Shown here piece after piece: positions 25,043 through 31,242 of a stretch of DNA of 64,000 nucleotides. A program made the position numbers and the translations under genes. This DNA comes from VRUE01 sp963703175 (GTDB taxonomy: Bacteria; Actinomycetota; Thermoleophilia; Solirubrobacterales; 70-9), in NCBI GenBank assembly GCA_963703175.1, contig OY969794.1:1612001-1676000 (forward strand), given 5' to 3'. Position 1 is the stretch's first letter; the number at the start of each line of letters is the position of its first letter. The notes beneath the pieces were generated by a model that was given only the letters and a program-made list of their open reading frames with translations, made no database searches and was not told the DNA's origin.

Positions 25043-25726
25043 TCAGCCTCCGGGTGGGCGCTTCTCGGCCTGGCGGGATTGGCGCAGCGCCTCGTCCTGG
25101 CCAAGGTAAGGAACCGTGGTGATGTAGACAATGTCAGGCAGTAACTCGCGCAGTCGCTTGGCGTTGCCGGCGAGGATTTGGCCGACGATCAATGACTCGG
25201 CGCCCGACAGTGCCGCGCGTCCGGCGCTGGAGGGGATCGCTTCCTCCTCGACTGGATCGTCTCGACCGCGGTCGAGCAGCGACTGCAGAACTTTCTTACC
25301 GGAGGCGTAGAGCTCGAAGGCCCGGTCGCCGGAGGCCGGCGCCTCAACTAGCGCCATGCGGGCGAAGGCGGGGCGGCTGGCAAGCAGGTCGAGGAACTCG
25401 GCGGCCGCGTCGCGGACCATCGTTGCCCAAGGTTTGTCCGGGGAGTACACGGAGAGGATTCGTCCCATTGCATCGGCCAGCGAGACCTCCATCGCGGCGT
25501 AGAAGCAGTCCTCCTTGTCCTTGAACAGCTCGTAGAAGGTTGCGCGGGAGACTCCGGCCGGCTCGCAGATATCGGCGATCGTCGTCGCGTTGTAGCCCTT
25601 GGTCGAACAGCTCTCGGCCATCGCTACTAGGATTCGCTCCCGCTGGGAATGGGCAATCAGCGGCTCGGCAAGGTCTTCGCGGCCGGCAGGGAGGTGCTCC
25701 TTCTCGATCAACCCGCTGAGGTTCAC
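25043..25726 (-). CDS. TetR-family regulator (array member 3)
   Basis: A 227-residue regulator with GTG at 25726. The HTH is ATTIADICEPAGVSRATFYE with LFKDKEDCFYAAMEVSLADA. The ligand domain has LASRPAFARMALVEAPASGD and ends LLPDIVYITTVPYLGQDEA. It is the first gene of the TetR run, divergent from the S51 peptidase gene at 25914. The 187-base gap between them contains TGTACA-type motifs (for example at about 25838 and 25871), which suggests that it may also control the peptidase. That is inference. Confidence 0.88.
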   Translation of the reverse strand: MNLSGLIEKEHLPAGREDLAEPLIAHSQRERILVAMAESCSTKGYNATTIADICEPAGVSRATFYELFKDKEDCFYAAMEVSLADAMGRILSVYSPDKPWATMVRDAAAEFLDLLASRPAFARMALVEAPASGDRAFELYASGKKVLQSLLDRGRDDPVEEEAIPSSAGRAALSGAESLIVGQILAGNAKRLRELLPDIVYITTVPYLGQDEALRQSRQAEKRPPGG

Positions 25727-25913
25727 GATAAACGCGATTGTACACCCCAGTCGGCGCTCTGTGGACGGATCAGTACCGAGTTAATAATTTAGCTCCGCCT
25801 GGGAACGTCAGTGGAATGTGGTTTGACCGGCCTGTACATACGGCGGGGGCGCTACCGAAAAATTCGGACCGCTGTACAACGACCCTTGGCCGAAGCGTCG
25901 CAACCATTTGACA

Positions 25914-26678
25914 ATGAAGACGCTGCGGCAAATCGTCGCCTTCGGCGGTGGCGGGTTCTCGATGGAGTCGGGGAACCCGCTGCTGGACAACTACGTACTC
26001 GAGCTCAGCGGCTCGAAGCGACCAAAGGTTTGCTTCCTGCCCTCAGCCAGCGGTGATGCCGACCATTACATCGTCCGCTTCTACCGGGCGTTTCCGGCCG
26101 AGCGTTGTGAAGCCAGCCACATCTCGCTTTTTCGCCGCGAACAGGGCCCGGAGGACCTGCGTGCGCACCTGCTTGAACAGGACCTGATCTATGTTGGCGG
26201 GGGCAGCGTCATCAGCCTGCTTGGCGTCTGGCGGGCTCACGGGCTCGACACGATCTTGCGCGAGGCTTGGGAGCGGGGGGTCGTCCTATGCGGGCTCTCC
26301 GCTGGTTCGCTCTGCTGGTTTTCCGACGCGGTCACCGGTTTCCACGGTGCGCCCCGGCAGGTCGAGGGGCTGGGCCTGCTGCCGTTTAGCAACTGCGTTC
26401 ACTACGAGCGCGACTCCAGCCGTCGCAGCGCCTACCACGATTTTCTTCGCGCCGGGATGCGTCCTGGCTATGCGGCTGAGGACGGTGCGGCGCTCCATTT
26501 CGTCGACACCGAGTTGCACCGCGTTGTCGCCTCGCGGCCCGAGGCACGCGGTTATCGGCTCGACGCGGTCGACGAGCAGGTGGAGGAGATGGGGATCGCC
26601 ACCGCCTATCTGGGCGATCCTGGACCGCCTCCGCTGATTCCGCTTCCGGAGGCCATGTCGACCGCCGCGGCAGTTTGA
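25914..26678 (+). CDS. Peptidase S51-family protein (peptidase E-like) 1
   Basis: A 254-residue protein from ATG 25914 (an in-frame TTG lies 6 bases upstream). VAFGGGGFSMESGNPLLDNY opens the fold and RPKVCFLPSASGDADHYIVRFY follows. LEQDLIYVGGGSVISLLGVW leads to the nucleophile elbow VVLCGLSAGSLCWFSD, with Ser129 as the likely catalytic serine. Dipeptidase E proteins cleave Asp-X dipeptides; cyanophycinases share the fold. The paralogue at 26734 follows after a hairpin. The two differ in the elbow (GLSAGS versus GQSAGA), so their specificities probably differ. Confidence 0.85.
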   Translation: MKTLRQIVAFGGGGFSMESGNPLLDNYVLELSGSKRPKVCFLPSASGDADHYIVRFYRAFPAERCEASHISLFRREQGPEDLRAHLLEQDLIYVGGGSVISLLGVWRAHGLDTILREAWERGVVLCGLSAGSLCWFSDAVTGFHGAPRQVEGLGLLPFSNCVHYERDSSRRSAYHDFLRAGMRPGYAAEDGAALHFVDTELHRVVASRPEARGYRLDAVDEQVEEMGIATAYLGDPGPPPLIPLPEAMSTAAAV

Positions 26679-26681
26679 TGA

Positions 26682-26730
26682 ACCGCGGTCGTCGTTTGTA
26701 TCCCTATGCGACGCAAAAGACGACCGCGGT
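26682..26730. repeat. Palindromic element, family 'TTGTAT-TATGCG', copy 1
   Basis: Arms ACCGCGGTCGTC (26682-26693) and GACGACCGCGGT (26719-26730) are perfect, and TTTG/CAAA extends them after one mismatch. The loop holds TTGTAT-CCC-TATGCG-ACG-CAA. The element at 38563-38603 has the same loop skeleton, TTGTAT-ACG-TATGCG-CAA-CAA, but quite different arms. It fills the gap between the two S51 genes and ends 3 bases before the second ATG, where a ribosome site would be expected. Confidence 0.7.
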
Positions 26731-26733
26731 CGG

Positions 26734-27525
26734 ATGATCAGCCGCGTACTCGCCCTGGGCGGACACGACTTCACCTCGCGCCCTGCAGACCGTGCGGTCT
26801 GCGAGCTGATGTTGCGGCTGGCGACGACGCGAGCTGGCGGCCGGCCGCGGATCTGCATCCTGCCGACCGCCAGCGGCGACACCTCCGAGCAGATCGGCCG
26901 CTTCTACTCCGCCTTCGGTGAGCGCTCCTGCGACGTCTCTGACCTCTCGCTCTTCCGCCTCGGTAGCAAGCCGATGGAGCTGCGTGACCACATCCTCGAG
27001 CAGGACCTGATCTACGTCGGCGGCGGCAGCCTGCTCAACCTGCTCGCGGTCTGGGAAGCACACGAACTGAGTGCGATCCTCAGTCTTGCCTGGCGACAGG
27101 GAGTCATCCTCGCTGGCCAGAGTGCCGGGGCGATGTGCTGGTTTGAGGCTGGCATCACCAAGTCGTCGGGCAAACCGTTGCCCGGCGCCGGCCTCGGCCT
27201 GCTCGGCGGCAGCCTCTGTGTCCACTACAACAACGAACCGGACCGTCGCGCCGCCTACCTGGACGCCGTCAGCAACGGCATGCCCGGCGGCTACGGCCTA
27301 GACGACTACGCCGGCCTGATCTGGGAGGGCAGCGGCCCGCCATCCGCGGTAACCGCCCAGCGTGGCGCCCGCGCTTACCGGGTGACCAAGAGCGAGAACG
27401 GAGCAGTCGAGTCCCCGCTCCCCGCTCGCTTCCTCCCGGCCCCAGCTCCAGCAGCTCTACGCGAGGACATAGCCGAGTTCCGAAGGATCACGGCTATGCG
27501 CAAAAAAGCCGGTTGGCTGGGCTGA
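26734..27525 (+). CDS. Peptidase S51-family protein (peptidase E-like) 2
   Basis: A 263-residue paralogue of the gene before it: RVLALGGHDFTSRPADRAVC, RPRICILPTASGDTSEQIGRF, and LEQDLIYVGGGSLLNLLAVW. The nucleophile elbow is VILAGQSAGAMCWFEAG with Ser130. VHYNNEPDRRAAYLDAVSNG matches the region that carries the catalytic histidine in the family. The C terminus ends in a basic helix (ITAMRKKAGWLG) not present in the first copy. No Shine-Dalgarno sequence is free upstream because the palindrome abuts the start codon. Confidence 0.85.
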   Translation: MISRVLALGGHDFTSRPADRAVCELMLRLATTRAGGRPRICILPTASGDTSEQIGRFYSAFGERSCDVSDLSLFRLGSKPMELRDHILEQDLIYVGGGSLLNLLAVWEAHELSAILSLAWRQGVILAGQSAGAMCWFEAGITKSSGKPLPGAGLGLLGGSLCVHYNNEPDRRAAYLDAVSNGMPGGYGLDDYAGLIWEGSGPPSAVTAQRGARAYRVTKSENGAVESPLPARFLPAPAPAALREDIAEFRRITAMRKKAGWLG

Positions 27526-27553
27526 GGGCGGCGAGGCGACCCCCGCCGCCCTC
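27524..27553. terminator. Bidirectional terminator between S51 peptidase 2 and ferritin genes
   Basis: GAGGGCGGCG (27524-27533) pairs perfectly with CGCCGCCCTC (27544-27553) around a 10-base loop. It starts inside the stop codon of the + gene and ends 3 bases before the stop of the - gene, so one hairpin serves both. Confidence 0.65.
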
Positions 27554-27555
27554 TC

Positions 27556-28089
27556 CTATCCCCCTGAACCCGCAGCGGGTGGCTTGGTCGCGTCGCTGTC
27601 ACCCTCGCCGGGGCTCTCCCGCGCGATGTAGTCCTCGGCCAGCAGCAGGTTCTCCTTCGAACGCTCGACCACATTCAGCAGGTCGCCCATCAGCGCAACC
27701 TCCTCGACCTGCTCCTTGACGAACCACTGCATGAACTGCTCGGCGCGGTAGTCCTTGACCTCGCGCGCCAGCTCGAACAGGGCGAAGATCTCCTCGCCGA
27801 CTCGCTTCTCTTGCTCCAGTGCCTTCTTTACCGGCGTCGTCCCGTCCGAGTAGCTCGTCTCCTGCGCATTGATGTCCGGGATGTGGACCTCCTCGCCGAC
27901 GTCGAGCAGGTACTGGACCATCATCATCGCGTGCTCGCGCTCCTCCAGCGCCTGCCGGTAGAAGAAGGCGGCGAGGCGAGGTAGCGTTTCTGCGTCGTAG
28001 TAGACCGCCATCCCGACGTACTGTTGGGAAGCGGCGAACTCGTTGGCGATCTGCTCATTGAGGGCGGCGGGGAAGCTTTTCTCGGGCAT
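27556..28089 (-). CDS. Ferritin
   Basis: A 177-residue iron-storage protein, with AAGGAAG just before ATG 28089. Ferroxidase-site residues can be placed in NEQIANEFAASQQYVGMAVY (Glu17 region), in ALEEREHAMMMVQYL (the EExxH of helix B), and in WFVKEQVEEVALMGDLLNVV (helix D). The four-helix bundle ends at about residue 155, and a glycine/serine-rich acidic tail follows. The gene lies 9 bases behind the enolase-superfamily gene on the same strand, so they are probably one transcript. No haem-ligand methionine typical of Bfr was noted, which favours non-haem ferritin. Confidence 0.92.
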   Translation of the reverse strand: MPEKSFPAALNEQIANEFAASQQYVGMAVYYDAETLPRLAAFFYRQALEEREHAMMMVQYLLDVGEEVHIPDINAQETSYSDGTTPVKKALEQEKRVGEEIFALFELAREVKDYRAEQFMQWFVKEQVEEVALMGDLLNVVERSKENLLLAEDYIARESPGEGDSDATKPPAAGSGG

Positions 28090-28098
28090 TTCTTCCTT

Positions 28099-29160
28099 TC
28101 AGTCGGCCCAGCGGAAACCGGTGGGCGTCAGTTTTGGCAGGAGCGGACTTGTCGCTAGCCCCGCCGGTGGAGGGGATTCGTTGTAGCCACGCGGCGCCGT
28201 GTCGTTGGGCGTGTCGGGATGGAAAAGCGAGGCGAGGACCTGAATCTGGCCGCGGCCTGGGCCGAGCTCCCACTGGCCGCCGCCGTAGGCGCCGATCCCC
28301 TGTTCGTCGCAGTAGTCGTAGGTATCGCAGAGGTCGCGCAGGCCGCCGATCCGGGAGGGCTTGACGTTGACCATCCGCGGCCGCCAGGGCAGCGCCTCGA
28401 TGTCGGCGATCGAGTGGATTGGCGCGTCCCAAGTGAGGCGGTCGCGAACCGGCTCCAGCAGCGGTCGGGTCTCGTCGTTGACGTCGGGGTCCTCGAGCCA
28501 GGCGTCGGGGAAGGCCTCGATCAATTTCCCGTACAGCTCCGGATCGGTTTCAACGTCGACCACCGTCCCTTTGTAGAAGCCCTTGAGGTCGAGCGAATCG
28601 ATGGCGCCGGTTTCGACCAGCGCGGCGATTAGCTCGTCGGTCCAATCGTTGGTCGGGTCGAGCTTGAAGCGCAGGCTGGGGTATGGATCGAGCTTGCGTC
28701 GCAGGGTCTCGATCGACGAGGGCTCGTCGGGCCCGCCGGCGAGCCGCATCGAGCAGACGAAGGTGACTGGCTGCGGCTCCCGCCTCAGGGCCTTGGCGAT
28801 GCTGGTGCCAGCCTGGCGCAGGGCCAGGTCCAGCGCCGCCGACTCGAAGGCCCAGCGCCGGTAGCGGCGCGAGACGTCGCGCTGCGGCTCGGTGGGAAAG
28901 GTGTCGACGCCGCCGATGAAGTCGCAGAACTCATCCAGGCTTGCGTAGCCGGTCAGGTCGAGGACCGCACCGGCGTCTTGGAGGGCGACGTGGTCGAGGG
29001 CGTCATAGGTGACGTCCTCGCCGAGGCCGTCCTCGCCACCGCCCCAAAGGTGGATCACGGTCGAGAGGCGTTCGAAGCCCGGCATCTGGTACTCGAGCGG
29101 CTGTAGCTCGTAGCCCTCGATCTCCAGGGGCAGGCCGGCGAGCAGATCGAAGGTTGCCAT
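28099..29160 (-). CDS. Enolase-superfamily protein (mandelate racemase / muconate-lactonizing-like)
   Basis: 353 residues from ATG 29160. The frame stays open upstream, but those 30 codons are only the palindromic element at 29175-29264. The N-terminal capping domain is followed by a barrel with SLRFKLDPTNDWTDELIAAL (a lysine at the position of the usual KxK motif), DSLDLKGFYKG, PDAWLEDPDVN (acidic metal ligands) and RMVNVKPSRIGGLRDL (the second barrel lysine). These match an enolase-superfamily barrel, but some ligands are unusual, so racemase, dehydratase and cycloisomerase cannot be told apart. It is followed by ferritin after 9 bases and is divergent from the DAO-type oxidase. Confidence 0.78.
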   Translation of the reverse strand: MATFDLLAGLPLEIEGYELQPLEYQMPGFERLSTVIHLWGGGEDGLGEDVTYDALDHVALQDAGAVLDLTGYASLDEFCDFIGGVDTFPTEPQRDVSRRYRRWAFESAALDLALRQAGTSIAKALRREPQPVTFVCSMRLAGGPDEPSSIETLRRKLDPYPSLRFKLDPTNDWTDELIAALVETGAIDSLDLKGFYKGTVVDVETDPELYGKLIEAFPDAWLEDPDVNDETRPLLEPVRDRLTWDAPIHSIADIEALPWRPRMVNVKPSRIGGLRDLCDTYDYCDEQGIGAYGGGQWELGPGRGQIQVLASLFHPDTPNDTAPRGYNESPPPAGLATSPLLPKLTPTGFRWAD

Positions 29161-29174
29161 TGACGGGAGTCTAC

Positions 29175-29264
29175 GAAGAAGGACGGGGGTGCCCCTCGCC
29201 CCGACTCGCGGGCTTCGCCCGCTCTGAGTATCCGCCGGTTCGAGGGGCACCCCCGTCCTTCTTC
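29175..29264. repeat. 90-bp palindromic element with conserved 42-bp core, copy 1
   Basis: The left arm at 29175-29198 and the right arm at 29241-29264 are 24-bp perfect inverted repeats (GAAGAAGGACGGGGGTG at the outside). The 42-base core at 29199-29240 contains its own stem GCGGGC-TTC-GCCCGC and ends CTGAGTATCCGCCGGTT. The core matches the reverse complement of 30761-30802 at 41 of 42 positions, but the arms are unrelated apart from the inner CCTCG. It fills most of the 132-base gap between two divergent genes. Confidence 0.88.
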
Positions 29265-29292
29265 ACTAGCGCGTGCGAGACTCGCCATTCCC

Positions 29293-30741
29293 ATGAAGCA
29301 CACTCGCCACGGCTATTGGTTGGAGGAGGCGGGAGACGTAACCCCGGTACCGGAGCTGGTTGGGAGCGTGAGCGCTGATGTGGTCGTCGTCGGTGGGGGG
29401 TACACCGGGATGTGGGCTGCTTGGCAGGTAAAGCAGCTCGAGCCTGAGGCGAGCGTCGTTTTGCTCGAGGGTGACGTGTGTGGCTTCGGCCCCAGCGGGC
29501 GGAATGGGGGTTTCTGCAACGTGATGTGGTTCTCGCTGCCCAACATGCGGGAGCGGTGGGGGGATGCCAGGGGTCTCGCTGTTGCGCACGCGGCGCGTGA
29601 CGCGATCGCTGGAGTCGAATCATTCTGCCGCGAGCAGGGGGTCGATGCCTGGTTTCGCCGCGGCGGCTACCTGCAGGTCTCGACCGCACCCGCTCACGAT
29701 GGGGTTTGGGACGAGGCGCTGGCGGTCTGCGCCGAGCTAGGAGATGAGAATGCTGGGCAGGCTCTGGGGCGCGTCGAGGTCGCCGAGCGCTGCGCCTCGC
29801 CGGCCTTCCGCGGCGGCGCCTTCTATCCCGATGCGGCGACGGTGCAGCCGGCGCGGCTTGCGCTCGGCTTGCGCGATCGCCTGCTCGCCGCGGGGGTCGA
29901 GATACATGAGCGCTCGCCAGTGCGCCGCCTATCCGCCGATTGGAGGTTTGTACCCCCTATAGGGGGTAAAACTGTCCAACATCGGGCTGGAGGTGGTGGG
30001 ATGATCGCTGAGACCGAGTACGGCACGGTGCTCGCCGGTGCTGCGATAGTCGCCATCGGCGGCGCGGCGAAGGCGCCCGGCGCGCCGCTGCGCGACGCGC
30101 TTACCGTCACCTCCTCCCACATCGTCCTTACCGAGCCGGTTCCCGAGCTGCTCGAGGAGATCGGCTGGACCGGCGGCGAGTGCATTACGGACAGCCGCGC
30201 CCTGATCGACTACTTCCGCACCACCCCGGACGGGCGGATCGCCTTCGGCTGGGGCGGGGGTCGGATAACGATGGGCGCGCGCATGCGGGGCCGCTCCGAG
30301 CTCGACCCGGAAGTCATCTCGGCGACCGCCGCCCGCCTGCGCGAGTACTTCCCCGGCCTCGCCGGTCGCCGCATCACCCACGCCTGGGGCGGGCCGATAG
30401 ACGCGTCTCCGACCCACCTGCCGATCGTCATGCCGTTGCGTGGCGGCAGCGCCTTTGCCGCCGCCGGCTACACCGGCAACGGCGTCGGTCCATCCCACAT
30501 GGTCGGCCGAGTCCTCGCCTCTCTGGCCCTGGACCGTCGCGACGACTACTCCCGCCTACCGTTCGTCGACCCGGCACCCCAACGCGTTCCCCCGGAACCC
30601 TTCCACTGGCTAGGAGGAGAGACCATCCGCCGAGCCCTCGTCAGCAAAGAGAACGCCGAGCTTTCAGGTCGAAGGCCGAAACCCGTCACCGAGGTTGTAA
30701 CCAAGATTCCCAAGCTGATCGGCTTTCACATCGGCCGGTAG
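29293..30741 (+). CDS. FAD-dependent DAO-family oxidase (PuuB-like)
   Basis: A 482-residue flavin oxidase of the D-amino-acid-oxidase fold. VVVVGGGYTGMWAAWQVKQL is the FAD motif, and GPSGRNGGFCNVMW matches the GxSGRNGG motif of gamma-glutamylputrescine oxidase and related amine oxidases. ITHAWGGPIDASPTHLPIVM and AAAGYTGNGVGPSHMVGRVL end the FAD domain. Residues about 215-232 (RFVPPIGGKTVQ) are encoded by a palindromic element and look like an insertion at a non-conserved site. Its neighbours (permease, class III aminotransferase, aldehyde dehydrogenase) point to amine catabolism. The substrate could equally be glycine, sarcosine or another amine. Confidence 0.85.
   Translation: MKHTRHGYWLEEAGDVTPVPELVGSVSADVVVVGGGYTGMWAAWQVKQLEPEASVVLLEGDVCGFGPSGRNGGFCNVMWFSLPNMRERWGDARGLAVAHAARDAIAGVESFCREQGVDAWFRRGGYLQVSTAPAHDGVWDEALAVCAELGDENAGQALGRVEVAERCASPAFRGGAFYPDAATVQPARLALGLRDRLLAAGVEIHERSPVRRLSADWRFVPPIGGKTVQHRAGGGGMIAETEYGTVLAGAAIVAIGGAAKAPGAPLRDALTVTSSHIVLTEPVPELLEEIGWTGGECITDSRALIDYFRTTPDGRIAFGWGGGRITMGARMRGRSELDPEVISATAARLREYFPGLAGRRITHAWGGPIDASPTHLPIVMPLRGGSAFAAAGYTGNGVGPSHMVGRVLASLALDRRDDYSRLPFVDPAPQRVPPEPFHWLGGETIRRALVSKENAELSGRRPKPVTEVVTKIPKLIGFHIGR
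29936..29985. repeat. Palindromic repeat with CCCCCTATAGGGGG core, inside a coding sequence
   Basis: The centre TACCCCCTATAGGGGGTA (29951-29968) is a perfect 18-bp palindrome. Outside it, CCGAT and ATCGG at the ends and further partial matches extend symmetry to about 50 bases. It shares ACTGTCCA-x-CAT with the reverse complement of the copy at 61653-61694, beyond the palindrome itself. It lies in frame within the DAO-type oxidase gene and codes for about 17 residues. Confidence 0.7.
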
Positions 30742-30826
30742 AGAGGGTGGGGTGTCCTCGAACCGGCGGATACTCAGAGCGGGCGAAGCCCGCGAGTCGG
30801 AGCGAGGACACCCCACCCTCTCTACC
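30737..30826. repeat. 90-bp palindromic element with conserved 42-bp core, copy 2 (inverted)
   Basis: Arms at 30737-30760 and 30803-30826 are a perfect 24-bp inverted repeat beginning GGTAGAGAGGGTGGGGTG. The core at 30761-30802 is the reverse complement of the core at 29199-29240 with one difference. The outer bases of both arms include TAG, so the stops of the convergent oxidase (30739-30741) and UspA (30822-30824) genes are both part of the element. It can serve as a two-way terminator. Confidence 0.88.
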
Positions 30827-31241
30827 GCGGCGTAGGAACCACGAGTACAGGCCGCTCGGTCTGATGCAGCAGCCTGTAGGGGGTCGAGCCGAGGATCGCG
30901 CCTTTCAGCGGCGCTTCGCCCTGTCCACCGACGACGATCATGCGCGCCCCTCGCTCCTTGGCCACGTCGATCAGCGCCTCCGGGCCGCGCTTAGGGACCA
31001 GTGCAACCTCGGTCTCGACTCCGCCGGCTTCCGCCTGGCGCTGGCCCTCATTCATCACCTTCTCGCCGAATTCCTCGATCGCCTCCTCGTGTTCGGCGAT
31101 CTCACCGCCCCAGATGCCGGGCGGGGCATAGCCGAAGGCGAGCACGACCTTGTCGCCAAGGCTCTTTGCCAACTCGACGGCCTCTTCGAGTGCCGCCTTG
31201 CCGCAATCCGATCCGTCGTAGCCGACCACGATCTGGCCCAT
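30822..31241 (-). CDS. Universal stress protein (UspA family)
   Basis: 139 residues from ATG 31241, with GGAGGTG 9 bases upstream. QIVVGYDGSDCGKAALEEAV opens the alpha/beta fold, and ARMIVVGGQGEAPLKGAILG then STPYRLLHQTERPVLVVP gives the G-2x-G-9x-G-S/T ATP-binding signature. It lies one base after the stop of the permease gene, in the same transcript, as is frequent for Usp proteins paired with transporters. The role is probably regulatory or protective for the transport step. Confidence 0.9.
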   Translation of the reverse strand: MGQIVVGYDGSDCGKAALEEAVELAKSLGDKVVLAFGYAPPGIWGGEIAEHEEAIEEFGEKVMNEGQRQAEAGGVETEVALVPKRGPEALIDVAKERGARMIVVGGQGEAPLKGAILGSTPYRLLHQTERPVLVVPTPR

Positions 31242-31242
31242 C

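Noticed and set aside
29161..29250. Thirty-codon N-terminal extension of the enolase-superfamily protein.
   Set aside because: Those codons are entirely the palindromic element; the protein fold starts at MATFDLLAG.
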